Source of the DNA: JACOND01 sp965202795
GTDB taxonomy: Bacteria; Bdellovibrionota; Bdellovibrionia; Bdellovibrionales; UBA1609
Reading direction: 5' to 3'
Length of the DNA: 64,000 nt
NCBI GenBank assembly: GCA_965202795.1
Contig: OZ241848.1
Coordinates: forward strand, 2,356,001 to 2,420,000
The position numbers and the translations under genes are program-made. The notes beneath the pieces are model-generated. The model made no database searches. It was given only the letters and a program-made list of their open reading frames with translations, and was not told the DNA's origin. Positions 27,308 through 39,279 of this stretch are shown one piece after another. The stretch's first letter is position 1, and each line of letters starts with the position of its first letter.

Positions 27308-30151
27308 ATGAGCTCCAGCCGTCAAAACCCTCTGTTTGAAAAATACCCTTTAAAGCCTGAGGACCGCAAAAGGCTCCAGAGGCTTTTGGGGCGGGAGCCG
27401 GGGGCCATCGAGACCGCCCTGGCCATGGCGCTCTGGAATGAGCACTGCTCCTACAGAAGCTCCCGCATTCATCTGAAAACCCTTCAGTTTCCCACCTCCA
27501 AAAAAGTCTCCGCAGCCGGGGAAAACGCGGGCGTGGTTGATCTGGGCCGCGGCGAGGCGGCGGCTTTCAAGATGGAGAGCCACAACCATCCCTCTCACAT
27601 CATGCCTTATCACGGGGCGGCCACCGGAGTTGGCGGCATATTAAGGGACATTTTTGCCATGGGGGCGCGGCCTGTGGCCCTGGCCGATTACCTCTGCTTC
27701 GGCCCGCCCGGCATGCCGGAGGGCCGCGCCCGGGTCGATGGGGTTGTCCGGGGCATTGGAGGCTATGGAAACTGCATAGGCGTTCCCACAATTACAGGCC
27801 ATACAGAGTTTGCGGCCTGTTATGAGGGGAACATTTTGGTCAATGCCATGGCCCTGGGGCTGCTCAAATCCGGCAGCGCCATAAGCTCAAAAGCCGAAGG
27901 CCCTGGGAATCAGCCGGGGAATTATGTCGTCTATGGCGGGGCCGCCACAGGAAGAGACGGCATACTGGGGGCCTCAATGGCCAGCGCCTCTTTTGGCCAT
28001 TCCCCCTCCAAGGGGCAAAACCCCTCTAACAGGCAGCCCCCCCGCAGCGGGGAATCCCCCTCTAAAAAACCGGCGCGGAAAAACCTCTCCGCCTCTCCTT
28101 TGCCGAAGGGGGGAGCTTCTGGAAACCCGGCCTCTGAAGAGGCCTCGGCAAGGCCCGCAGTTCAAATTGGAGACCCTTTTTTTGGCAAGCAGCTTATGGA
28201 GGCCTCGCTTGAGGCCATGGAGGCTGGGCTTATTGCCGCCTGCCAGGACATGGGCGCCGCGGGGCTTAGCTGCTCCAGCTTTGAGATGGCCTCAAAGGGC
28301 GGGCGGGGCTTCCGCCTGCATCTGGACCGGACGCCTTTGAGAGACCCCTCAATGAGTCCGGAGGAGATTTTGCTTTCGGAAAGCCAGGAGCGGATGCTTT
28401 TCATCTGCCGGCCCGCAGACTGGGAGCCTCTCAAAAAAATTTTTAGCCGGCGGGATCTGGAGCTTGAGATTTTGGGCAAAATCCTCCCCGAAAAAGACAT
28501 GGAGCTTTTTTGGCGCGGGCGCCGGATTTTAAAAGCTGACCCCTCCCTGTTTACAGATCAGGCGCCTGTGGAGCGGCGGCCTTTGCGGCGGCCAAAGCCG
28601 GCGCCGCGAACCCTGCCTCAAAATTTTCGCCAAAAAGCCGCCTTGAGAGATCAGGGGGGCGGCGGCCATAAAAAAAACCTTTTGAATATTCTCGGCAGCG
28701 CGGAGGGGCGGAGCCGGTCCTTTATCTACAGGCAGTATGATCAAAGGGTGGGGGCGAACACGGTTTGGGACAGCTCCCGGCCCATTGGAGTCCTGAGGCT
28801 TCCAGAGAGCCAGAGAGAGCTGGCCTTTGCCCTTGGGGGCCGAAACCATATCATGGAGGCCGATGTGGAGCAGGGCGCGCTGGACGCCGCCCTTCGCCCC
28901 GCGCTTCAGCTCTCCCTGAGGGGGTTTTCGCCCTGGGCCGTCACTGACTGCCTGAATTTTGGCTCCCCGGAAAAGCCCTCAGTCATGGGGGAGTTTGCGC
29001 TGTGCGTGGAAAGCCTGAGCAAGGCCTGCGCGGCCCTGGACGCGCCAGTCATCAGCGGAAATGTGAGTTTTTATAACGAAAGCGCCGGACGGGGGATCAG
29101 CCCCAGCCCCGCTGTGGCTATGATTGGCCTGAAGGAAAAGCCCCTGCCGCTCGCGCCGCCCGGGTTTGCGCGGCGCGGAGAGCGGGTGTGGCTGCTCTGC
29201 TCGCATCAATTTTGGCTTCCATGTTTCGATGGCCGGCCTCGCGGCGCCTGTTTAGATGGACGGCCTAGCGGCCGTTCCCGAACCGCCGCAGAGGCGCAAG
29301 CCTTTTCAGAGAGCCAGCCCCGCGGCGCTGGTTTGTTGGGACGGCCTAGCGGCCGTTCCCGAACCGCCGCAGAGGCGCAAGCCTTTTCAGAGAGCCAGCC
29401 CCGCAGCGCCTGTTTAGATGGACGGCCTAGCGGCCGTTCCCGAACCGCCGCAGAGGCGCAAGCCTTTTCAGAGAGCCAGCCCCGCGGCGCTGGTTTGTTG
29501 GGACGGCCTAGCGGCCGTTCCCGAACCGCCGCAGAGGCGCAAGCCTTTTCAGAGAGCCAGCCCCGCGGCGCTGGTTTGTTGGGACGGCCTAGCGGCCGTT
29601 CCCGAACCGCTGCAGAGGCGCAAGCCTTTTCAGAGAGCCAGCCCCGCGGCGCTGGTTTGTTGGGACGGCCTAGCGGCCGTTCCCGAACCGCCGCAGAGGC
29701 GCAAGCCTTTTCAGAGAGCCAGCCCCGCAGCGCTGGTTTGTTGGGACGGCCTAGCGGCCGCTGTTTTGGCGCTTTGAGTCCAAAGCTTTGCCGGCTGTTT
29801 TTTGACAGCCTGAGGGCGCTCAGCGGAGGGCTGTCCGCCGCGCGCGCTGTGGGAAAGTTCGGCCTTCCCTTTGCCCTGGCCCAAATGGTTTTGGAAAAAG
29901 GGGCGGGCTTTCGCCTGGATCCAAAATTCCCCCTTCCCCTTTGGGAGGAGCGGCTTTATGAGGCCATCGTCTGCCTGCCCCCCTCAAAAGAGAAAGGTTT
30001 TCGGCAAAAAGCGGAGCGGCTGGGGCTGGAGGCGGTTTTTTTGGGCGAAACAACAGAAACCTCTGATCTGGTTTTGCGCGAAAGCAGAATGTCTTTTCAG
30101 GAGATGTCCAGAGAATATTACAGCCCCTGGGAAAAAGACCTGAGCCTCTGA
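27308..30151 (+). CDS. purL: Phosphoribosylformylglycinamidine synthase II (PurL) with repeat insertions
   Basis: 947 aa against ~740 for typical small PurL. The enzyme makes formylglycinamidine ribonucleotide in purine synthesis, usually with PurS and PurQ, which are not in this window. Conserved features are LWNEHCSYRSS (catalytic His), MESHNHPSHIMPYHGAATGVGGI, RDIFAMGARPVAL, TGRDGILGASMAS and GDPFFGKQLMEA. There are two insertions. One of ~50 residues, rich in S, P and K, splits the GASMASASF...ARPAVQIGDP region. A larger one (~29220-29770) is six 27-residue units (GRPSGRSRTAAEAQAFSESQ) plus a partial, encoded by 81-bp repeats. After it, the segment that normally reads AHDxSEGGL is AARAVGKFGL, so the last domain has diverged. 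Confidence 0.9.
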   Translation: MSSSRQNPLFEKYPLKPEDRKRLQRLLGREPGAIETALAMALWNEHCSYRSSRIHLKTLQFPTSKKVSAAGENAGVVDLGRGEAAAFKMESHNHPSHIMPYHGAATGVGGILRDIFAMGARPVALADYLCFGPPGMPEGRARVDGVVRGIGGYGNCIGVPTITGHTEFAACYEGNILVNAMALGLLKSGSAISSKAEGPGNQPGNYVVYGGAATGRDGILGASMASASFGHSPSKGQNPSNRQPPRSGESPSKKPARKNLSASPLPKGGASGNPASEEASARPAVQIGDPFFGKQLMEASLEAMEAGLIAACQDMGAAGLSCSSFEMASKGGRGFRLHLDRTPLRDPSMSPEEILLSESQERMLFICRPADWEPLKKIFSRRDLELEILGKILPEKDMELFWRGRRILKADPSLFTDQAPVERRPLRRPKPAPRTLPQNFRQKAALRDQGGGGHKKNLLNILGSAEGRSRSFIYRQYDQRVGANTVWDSSRPIGVLRLPESQRELAFALGGRNHIMEADVEQGALDAALRPALQLSLRGFSPWAVTDCLNFGSPEKPSVMGEFALCVESLSKACAALDAPVISGNVSFYNESAGRGISPSPAVAMIGLKEKPLPLAPPGFARRGERVWLLCSHQFWLPCFDGRPRGACLDGRPSGRSRTAAEAQAFSESQPRGAGLLGRPSGRSRTAAEAQAFSESQPRSACLDGRPSGRSRTAAEAQAFSESQPRGAGLLGRPSGRSRTAAEAQAFSESQPRGAGLLGRPSGRSRTAAEAQAFSESQPRGAGLLGRPSGRSRTAAEAQAFSESQPRSAGLLGRPSGRCFGALSPKLCRLFFDSLRALSGGLSAARAVGKFGLPFALAQMVLEKGAGFRLDPKFPLPLWEERLYEAIVCLPPSKEKGFRQKAERLGLEAVFLGETTETSDLVLRESRMSFQEMSREYYSPWEKDLSL
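29258..29765. repeat. 81-bp tandem repeat inside purL
   Basis: Six full units and a partial seventh, each opening GGACGGCCTAGCGGCCGTTC, with period 81 (29258, 29339 and so on). The period is a multiple of three, so the frame stays open. The unit is a member of the palindromic superfamily. Confidence 0.95.
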
Positions 30152-30263
30152 GCTGATTAGAGGGCCGGCCTCTGGCCCGGCGGGCGAAAAATGACGCAGA
30201 GCAAAAAAAACTCTTTTTATTGTTTCCCTTTTTCATGAATGCCGGCTATAAGAGCTATAAGAA

Positions 30264-31589
30264 ATGGAGTGGTCAAAAGAAAGCATCGTCTCCCGCCGCT
30301 TTTCCAAAAAAGTCATGGGCGGAATCAGCGAATTTGAGGTTCGCGATTTTCTGCATGTTCTGGCTGAGGAGATTCGGCACCTGAGGCAGCTGAACATCAA
30401 TCAGGGAAAAAAGCTGGCGGAAAAGGAGGAGCTGATAAAGGATTACCGGGACAGAGAGCATATTTTAAGGCAGTCCATAGCTTCGGCCCAGGAGGTGGCT
30501 GACAAAATCCGAAAAGACGCCGAAAAGCGCGCCCAGCTGATTTTGGACGGCGCGGGCGGCAAGTCAGAGGCCATGATTCAGGACGCCCGCCACTCTCTTC
30601 AGACTGTTTATAATGACATCGCTGACTTAAAGCGGCTTTACCTGCAGTTTAAGACCAGCCTCAGGGCTTCGCTTCAGGCGCAGATGGAGCTGCTGGAGCA
30701 GGGCCCTCTTTTTACAACCCCCCTGCCCTTTGATGAATCGGTTTCAGAGGAGCCTTCGGAAGGCGGGCTGTCTCAAGGCTCCCAAGAAGGCGCCGGCGGC
30801 TATGGCGGCCCCGCTCCCGAGGGGGGGCTGGCAGAGCCTCCCGGGCAAAATTTTGGGCCTGGGCAAAGCTTTCAGCCGGAAGAGGCTGGCCTGGAAGGAT
30901 CCGCTTTAGAGCCAGAGGGGGCGCCAGAAGCTTTGGGGGCGAAGCCCGAAGGGCCGGCGGCGGGCCGAAAAAGCCCCGGCGGGGAATTTCCCGGAGAGGC
31001 ATTTGGCCATAAAGAATCTGAAGAGCCATCTGGCAAAAAACTCTGGAAATGGCCAGAGGCTCAGTCAGGGTCTCTCGGCGCCTCGTTTGTGGAGGCCCCG
31101 TCTTCAGCCTCTAAAAGGGGGCGCCGCGCCTTGTCTGAATTTTCCGCTGAGCCGGAGCCTGCTGCCGCCCCTGCTGCTGCGGCGCCGGGGGCGGAGCCGG
31201 GATTTCAGGACATATTTCAAAGCCCCGCTCAAAAGAGCGGCCGCGGCGGGGAGGCCCTTCATCAAAACAGGCGCCGAGAGGCCGGCCAATCAAACCGGAA
31301 CGGCCGCGAGGCCGGCCAATCAAACCGGAACGGCCGCGAGGCCGGCCAATCAAACAGGCGCGGCCGGGATCTGGCCGCCAGACCGGTCCAGCGCGCAGGC
31401 CCCGGCCCGGCAGCCAGACCCCCAGAAGCGCCGTCTTTCTCTGATCCCCATGCCTCCGCCGCCTCTTCCGCGAAGGGCAGGCAGGCTCAGCCAGCCCTCC
31501 CAGGCCGCCAGGGCTTTTTTGAGGGGCGGGGCAGCGAAATGCGCGCCCTCAAGTCATCTCTCCGCAGCCTGAACAAAGACTTTTCCTAA
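30264..31589 (+). CDS. DivIVA-domain coiled-coil protein
   Basis: 441 aa. The N-terminal ~50 residues fit DivIVA/GpsB (FSKKVMGGISEFEVRDFLHVL), followed by a coiled coil to ~150 (EKEELIKDYRDREHILRQ). DivIVA-like proteins bind curved membrane at poles or septa and recruit partners. Residues ~160-440 are disordered and rich in G, P, E and A, and include three in-frame copies of a ten-residue unit (NGREAGQSNR) encoded by 30-bp palindromic repeats at 31275-31368. It follows purL on the same strand with ~110 bp between. DivIVA-like proteins are less usual in Gram-negatives but not unknown. Confidence 0.75.
   Translation: MEWSKESIVSRRFSKKVMGGISEFEVRDFLHVLAEEIRHLRQLNINQGKKLAEKEELIKDYRDREHILRQSIASAQEVADKIRKDAEKRAQLILDGAGGKSEAMIQDARHSLQTVYNDIADLKRLYLQFKTSLRASLQAQMELLEQGPLFTTPLPFDESVSEEPSEGGLSQGSQEGAGGYGGPAPEGGLAEPPGQNFGPGQSFQPEEAGLEGSALEPEGAPEALGAKPEGPAAGRKSPGGEFPGEAFGHKESEEPSGKKLWKWPEAQSGSLGASFVEAPSSASKRGRRALSEFSAEPEPAAAPAAAAPGAEPGFQDIFQSPAQKSGRGGEALHQNRRREAGQSNRNGREAGQSNRNGREAGQSNRRGRDLAARPVQRAGPGPAARPPEAPSFSDPHASAASSAKGRQAQPALPGRQGFFEGRGSEMRALKSSLRSLNKDFS
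31275..31368. repeat. 30-bp palindromic repeat, three copies within the DivIVA-like gene
   Basis: GGCCGGCCAATCAAAC recurs with period 30 (31281, 31311, 31341), alternating with GGAACGGCCGCGA. The same 30-bp unit, slightly altered, is repeated between genes at 39141-39230. Confidence 0.9.
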
Positions 31590-31649
31590 AGCCCCCTGAT
31601 CAGCCGCGCCGGGGCAGCTGATCAGGAAGGCCATCGCGGTTATGGCTTT

Positions 31650-32573
31650 TTAGCAGTCAGCCACAATCTCCATGGGTGACTGCGGCAGGTTTTGCAGTGA
31701 TGGATCGACTGATTCATCATGGCATTCTGGGAGTGATATTTTTTTGAGTTTTGGCAGATTTCTGAAGGTGTCTGCCGGAAAACTGGCTATTGGCTGCTGC
31801 CCCCAGTTAATCTCTTCAAGCTTGCTTAGCCCTGAAAAGGTGTCCTCATGGACAGAGTTTATGCAGCCATAGCCGCCGGAGGATTCCCCCCCGAAGACAA
31901 TCTTTTTTAAGTTTGGCAGGCTGGCAAAGTCTCCGGCCCTTAAAGAAGAGTAGTCATTGCCGCAGCTCCCGCTGCCGCTGGCTGGCCGCGGGGTTGTGGT
32001 CACAACAAGGGTTATTATTGCGCCCAGCTGGTCTGGCGCGACTGTCCTGCATGTTGGCGCCGGAGTTAGGCTTAGCGCGGCTATGATTGAGTCTGCGATC
32101 CCTGGCGACCGGTCACAAAATCCGGCAATGATCGACGGGGCCTGGGCTGGCTGTGGAGCCGGAGTGACTGAGAAGGGAGGCGGGGGGGGAGGCGAAGAGC
32201 CGCCCCCGGATGATCGGCGGGAGCGGGAGCGGCGGCGCCTGCTCCTCCCAGACCTGGTGATTCTCTTTTTTGGCGCCCCCTCTAAAAAGCCATCCAAAAA
32301 TTTAAGCGCCTCTTTGCCGCAGTCATGGACAGAGTCAAAGGCATGCGGGAAATCTCCAGAGCGGCAAGCCTCATGCTCGATATAGTCAATGGCCTTGTCC
32401 TTAAGACATTTTGATTTGTTTCGGCAGCCCTTCTCTATATCAGAAAAGGATGATTCCAGGACACGCCAAAAGCTGTCCAGAGATTTTTTTGAGCCGCCGG
32501 AAACATCAGCGGCCGGGGGCGCCTTCCCGCAGCCGGCGGCCGCAAAAAACAGCAAAACAGATAAGGCTCTCAT
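31650..32573 (-). CDS. Lipoprotein with leucine-rich repeats
   Basis: 307 aa. The start ATG 32573 gives a signal peptide with lipobox FFAAAGC. Residues ~20-90 contain several cysteines. An arginine/serine-rich basic segment (SRRRRSRSRR) and a proline-rich linker follow. The C-terminal ~100 residues hold LRR-like units: LRAGDFASLPNLKKIVFGG, HEDTFSGLSKLEEINWG and PADTFRNLPKLKKISLPE. LRR lipoproteins often mediate binding at the cell surface; the partner here is unknown. The open frame extends to a TTG at 32585. Confidence 0.75.
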   Translation of the reverse strand: MRALSVLLFFAAAGCGKAPPAADVSGGSKKSLDSFWRVLESSFSDIEKGCRNKSKCLKDKAIDYIEHEACRSGDFPHAFDSVHDCGKEALKFLDGFLEGAPKKRITRSGRSRRRRSRSRRSSGGGSSPPPPPPFSVTPAPQPAQAPSIIAGFCDRSPGIADSIIAALSLTPAPTCRTVAPDQLGAIITLVVTTTPRPASGSGSCGNDYSSLRAGDFASLPNLKKIVFGGESSGGYGCINSVHEDTFSGLSKLEEINWGQQPIASFPADTFRNLPKLKKISLPECHDESVDPSLQNLPQSPMEIVADC

Positions 32574-32756
32574 TTTTATAAACAATCGCGCGGGGGCCGG
32601 CCCCTTTCCTCAGTGATTATAGCGCCCGGAGCCGCGCGCCCGCAAAAAAAAAAACCGCCTTCTATAAAAAAAGCCCAAAACCTGAAATTTCCGCTTGACA
32701 AGGCGGTTATTCATAGGAGCCTAATTAAATCCAGGGTATCTTAAATAGGGGATCTT

Positions 32757-33470
32757 ATGAGCCGGACAAGCCTTCAAAAAGCCATCAGCATAATCCAGAG
32801 GGAGCCTCCGGCGGCGGCGGTTTTTGATGTGGACTCCACAATTTTTTGCATGAAATACCGGACCGGGGCCATCATCAAAGACTGCGCGCTAAACAAGTCC
32901 TTCCGCAAGGCCTTCCCGAAGGATGCGGATAAAATCCATGGGATTCATGTCACCGAGAGGGACTGGTCTGTGGAGGAGATTTTGGCGAAAAGCGGCTTTC
33001 CCGATCCAGAGGCGCCTGTGGTGAAGGCTGTCTCCCGCTTTTGGAGGGCGGCTTTTTTTACAAACAAATACCTCCATTTAGACCAGCCATATAAAGGATG
33101 CGCGGAGTTTATTAAAACTGTTCAGAAAAGCGGCGGCGGGGTTTTTTACCTCACGGCGCGGCAAAAGCGGGATATGTGGGAGGGGACGCTCCAGTCTCTG
33201 AAGCGCCATGGCTTTCCCCTGCCTCAAAAGGAGCGCCTGATTTTAAAGCCTGACCATGAAGAATCAGACGCGGAATACAAAACCGGCGAGCTGAGGCGAA
33301 TCGCGAAAAAATTCCCGGCTGTTTTGTTTTTTGAAAATGAGCCGGTGATTTTAAACGCCGTGGCCGGGGCTTTGCCAAAAGTCAGGCTTTTCTGGATGGA
33401 CAGCGCGCACTCCCGCCGCGAGCAGCCTCCCTCCAAGGCCGAGCCTCTGTCCATGAATTATTGTTTTTAG
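32757..33470 (+). CDS. HAD-superfamily hydrolase-like protein
   Basis: 237 aa. Motif I is AVFDVDSTIF (DxDxT) at ~22-31, motif II is the threonine in YLTARQ, and FFENEP near residue 198 may serve as the last acidic motif. Enzymes of this fold are mostly phosphatases acting through an aspartyl-phosphate; the substrate is unknown. TTGACA at 32695-32700 upstream could be part of a promoter, but no good -10 is seen at standard spacing. No signal peptide. Confidence 0.75.
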   Translation: MSRTSLQKAISIIQREPPAAAVFDVDSTIFCMKYRTGAIIKDCALNKSFRKAFPKDADKIHGIHVTERDWSVEEILAKSGFPDPEAPVVKAVSRFWRAAFFTNKYLHLDQPYKGCAEFIKTVQKSGGGVFYLTARQKRDMWEGTLQSLKRHGFPLPQKERLILKPDHEESDAEYKTGELRRIAKKFPAVLFFENEPVILNAVAGALPKVRLFWMDSAHSRREQPPSKAEPLSMNYCF

Positions 33471-33555
33471 CCTGTTTGTCTGGACGGCCTAGGGGCCATT
33501 CCGCAGGCGTTCCGGTTTTTAGGGATGGCTTGTTTACAGGGTTTATCTGGACGGC
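33471..33555. repeat. Two palindromic-repeat copies between HAD gene and pyrE
   Basis: TGGACGGCCTAGGGGCCATTCC near 33481 (read as TGGACGGCCTA then GGGGCC) and GGACGGCCTAGCGGCCG near 33552 are single units of the family that forms the purL tandem. Confidence 0.75.
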
Positions 33556-34086
33556 CTAGCGGCCGCTCCCGGCGGCTTTGATCTCCCCTTTGTCAAAAAG
33601 CCGGATAAGCTTTAAGCCCTCTTTTTCAAAAGGGCTGGCTTTATCCCCGCGGTAAATCAAACACAAAACAGAGCTGATGAGGGCGCCGCGCGCCCGCAGC
33701 TCCCTGACGGATTCCAAAGCCTGCCCGCCTGTGGTGACCACATCCTCTATGACGCAAAGCCTTTTGCCCCGGATCTCCCCCCCTTCGCAAAGCCTCTTGG
33801 TCCCGTAAGGCTTGGGCTTTTTTCGCGCAAAGCGGAGCGGGAGGCCTGTTTCCAGAGAAATGGCTGTCCCAAGCGGGATCCCCCCCATCTCCAAAGCGGC
33901 CAAAATCTCTGTCCCCCCCGGAACAAGCGGGGCCATGCGGGCCGCCGCCGCCTTCAACAGCCGGGGATCGGCCTCCATGGCGTATTTGTCAAAATACTCG
34001 CTGGATGTCTGGCCCGACCTCAGGGTGAAGCTCCCCTTGAGATAGCAGGCTTTAAATATGCTTTCGGCCAAAAGGGATTTTTCCAT
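33556..34086 (-). CDS. pyrE: Orotate phosphoribosyltransferase
   Basis: 176 aa. Transfers ribose 5-phosphate from PRPP to orotate in pyrimidine synthesis. The PRPP-binding motif is VIEDVVTTGGQALES. The N-terminal FTLRSGQTSSEYFDKY and the loop ARKKPKPYGTKRLCEGG are characteristic. Normal length is ~200 residues, so this is slightly short but complete in motifs. A ~125-bp piece of this gene is duplicated at 35236-35360. Start ATG 34086 has no obvious ribosome site. Confidence 0.92.
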   Translation of the reverse strand: MEKSLLAESIFKACYLKGSFTLRSGQTSSEYFDKYAMEADPRLLKAAAARMAPLVPGGTEILAALEMGGIPLGTAISLETGLPLRFARKKPKPYGTKRLCEGGEIRGKRLCVIEDVVTTGGQALESVRELRARGALISSVLCLIYRGDKASPFEKEGLKLIRLFDKGEIKAAGSGR

Positions 34087-34267
34087 AATGCCGGCAGCCT
34101 GCAGCGGGGGCCGCCCCCTGTCCTAAAAATTAGGAGCTTCTGGGCGGGAAAACAAGCGAAAAAGCCTTAAAAAACCCCTTTTGTTAGAGTTTTTGTTAGA
34201 AAATGCAAATTTTGCAAAATTTTTAGGCGGCTGCCGGGGCCGGGGGAGGGTTTTTATGATTTTTTGC

Positions 34268-34296
34268 TTGACAGGCCGCATAAAAGGCGCTATTAC
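34268..34296 (+). promoter_or_regulatory. Sigma-70-type promoter for the ankyrin gene
   Basis: TTGACA (34268-34273), a 17-bp spacer, and TATTAC (34291-34296). AAGGAGG (34325-34331) precedes the ATG at 34340. Confidence 0.8.
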
Positions 34297-34339
34297 ATTG
34301 CCCAAGATCAGTCAAACAATATACAAGGAGGTATAGAAG

Positions 34340-35200
34340 ATGAAAAATTTACTGTTTAGAGGGCCGGCCTTGCGGCTGTTCACGCTGTTTTCAAAAAAAA
34401 TCCGGTTTTGCCGGGAAATGTTCCTGTTTGCTGCGGCTTTTGCTTTGGCGGGGCCAGGGTTTGCGGGAGCGGCGGAGAATGCGCGGGCGGACTTGCCGGA
34501 GAATGCGCAGGCTTGGGCTGCCGCTCATAATCTGGGCATGACCCATAATTTTTCAGACAGCGGCGGGGACAAAGCTCCCGGCAGCGCTTTGCCGGATGAA
34601 ATTTCTGAGGCCGGCATATACGAGACGGCGGTTTTTTTAAGAAAAGGCCGGATAGACAATGCGGCTGAGGCTTTGAGGGCTGGCAAAAAGGAGGCAGAGG
34701 CGCCGCTCCTTAGGCCTGCTTTAAAGGAAATGCTGGCCCTTCCGGAAAAGGGAGGCGCCATTCTTGAAAGCTTGCCAGAGGAGCAAAGGGGCCGTTTGTT
34801 TTTGCTGGCCGCAAATATTGGACATATAGAGGCGCTCAAAGACTTCATCCAGCAAGGGGTTGATCCAAACTTCCAGGATAATGCAAAAGGCCGGACAGCC
34901 CTTCACTATGCCGCGCGGGAGGGGCATATAGAGGCTGCGGAGATTCTTTTAGAGCATGGCGCTGATCCAAACATCAAGGATACAGTTAATGAGGACACAG
35001 CTCTTCACTTCGCCGCCAGGAAGGGATTGGAGGGATCGGATATGATTCAGCTTCTGGCGGATTATGGAGCCAATCCAAGCGCCCTGAATAAGGCTCAGCA
35101 GACTCCCTTTCATTTGCTCTTTTATGCGCTCAAACCCAAACAAAACAAGAGCATCCTGAGGAGTCTGATTTTGGACGGCGCGGGCGGCAATTCTCCCTGA
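34340..35200 (+). CDS. Exported ankyrin-repeat protein, 286 aa
   Basis: A signal-peptide-like hydrophobic stretch (MFLFAAAFALAGPGFAGAA) lies at ~30-48, preceded by an unusually long basic N-terminus. That N-terminus (LLFRGPALRLFT) is encoded by a palindromic-repeat copy (GGGCCGGCCTTGCGGCTGTTC, i.e. GGCCGGCCTTGCGG plus CTGTTC), so an insertion may have lengthened the leader. The C-terminal half has ankyrin repeats: GRTALHYAAREGHIEAAEIL, GADPNIKD and DTALHFAARKG. Ankyrin repeats bind proteins; the target is unknown. Confidence 0.8.
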   Translation: MKNLLFRGPALRLFTLFSKKIRFCREMFLFAAAFALAGPGFAGAAENARADLPENAQAWAAAHNLGMTHNFSDSGGDKAPGSALPDEISEAGIYETAVFLRKGRIDNAAEALRAGKKEAEAPLLRPALKEMLALPEKGGAILESLPEEQRGRLFLLAANIGHIEALKDFIQQGVDPNFQDNAKGRTALHYAAREGHIEAAEILLEHGADPNIKDTVNEDTALHFAARKGLEGSDMIQLLADYGANPSALNKAQQTPFHLLFYALKPKQNKSILRSLILDGAGGNSP

Positions 35201-35235
35201 CTCCTTCAGCCTGGCGGGGCGGAGGCTTTGATGCA

Positions 35236-35360
35236 AAGCCTCTTGACCACGCAAGGTTTGGGCTTTTTTCGCGCAAAGCGGAGCGGGAGGCCTGTTTCCA
35301 GAGAAATCGCCGCCCCAAGCGGGATCCCCCCATCTCCAAAGCGGCCAAAATCTCCCCCAG
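35236..35360 (-). pseudogene. Duplicated fragment of pyrE
   Basis: The minus strand can be read as IPLGAAISLETGLPLRFAR, nearly identical to an internal segment of PyrE (IPLGTAISLETGLPLRFAR), but flanking frames are broken. The DNA matches 33795-33920 with few differences. Confidence 0.85.
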
Positions 35361-35439
35361 GGACTCCAAGGGACGGAAAAGCCGGCTCCCCAAAAACCTC
35401 CCCCAGAGACTCCACAGGAAAGCGGAGGCTGCCGCGCCG

Positions 35440-35595
35440 CGGCAAAGCCCCGGCAAAATCCTCCCGGCAGAAGCCCCCCCGGCAGAATCCCCCCGGCAAA
35501 GCCCCGGCAAAATCCTCCCGGCAAAATCCCCCCGGCAAAATCCTCCCGGCAAAGCCCCGGCAAAGCCCCGGCAAAATCCCCCCCGGCAGGCCATC
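35440..35595. repeat. Degenerate tandem repeat
   Basis: CCCCGGCAAAATCC(T/C)CCCGG-type units of 15-20 bp are repeated about ten times. It lies directly after the pyrE fragment; no gene is supported here. The 35600-36050 stretch also lacks a recognisable gene. Confidence 0.75.
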
Positions 35596-36061
35596 CGCCA
35601 AACAACTCAAAAAAACTCAAAAAAAAACCTAAAAAAAACCTTGACAGGCTGTTTTCGGGGGGTGTAAGCCTTTAAGTCCGCCTGGATTCTCCCAAGAATC
35701 AGAGGCGGCCCCCCTCCGCTTCAGCTGTTTTAGCGGCTGGCCGGGCCGGCAAAAGCGCAGGCCCCCTGGAGGATGGCGGGGACAGCTCTTTGACAACCGA
35801 ATACAGTATCATCAATCTATTTTTTTGTTGGCGCCAAAAGCCAGCCGCGGCTTCAAAAAGCGGCCGCAAAGGCTTTTGAGCGTTAAACGGGAAAAGCATT
35901 AAGAAAGACATTTTTGGGAATTTTGGATATCGGCTGAAGGCGGCCCCAGACAGGCCGCGGCTTTAACAGCTCAGCCGCTCAATTCAAAACATTCCTGGAA
36001 TGGCTGATCGGCCCGAAACGGCTGATCGGCTCAATTATCACAAAAGAGAAAACGTTATATT

Positions 36062-39076
<3,015 letters not shown>

Positions 39077-39140
39077 AAACAGCGGATTTCTCTTTTCTAT
39101 TGATAATTGCCGGGAATGTTTTGAATTGATGATAATATCG

Positions 39141-39230
39141 GCGGCCGCGAGGCCGGCCCGGCAAACAGGAACGGCCGCGAGGCCGGCCCGGCAAACAGGC
39201 TCAGCCGCGAGGCCGTCTATTGGAACAGGC
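39141..39230. repeat. 30-bp palindromic repeat, three copies, intergenic
   Basis: GGCCGCGAGGCCGGCCCGGC repeats with period 30 (39142, 39172, with a degenerate third at 39202), joined by AAACAGGAAC-type linkers. It is the same element as in the DivIVA-like gene. Confidence 0.9.
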
Positions 39231-39279
39231 TTTGTCCCAATAAACCAATACAATAAACCAATAAGAGGAAAAAAAAGAT

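Noticed and set aside
29258..29765. purL repeats as a CRISPR array or assembly artefact
   Set aside because: Units are identical end to end, lack spacers and stay in frame; related single copies occur elsewhere, so an artefact is less likely though not excluded.
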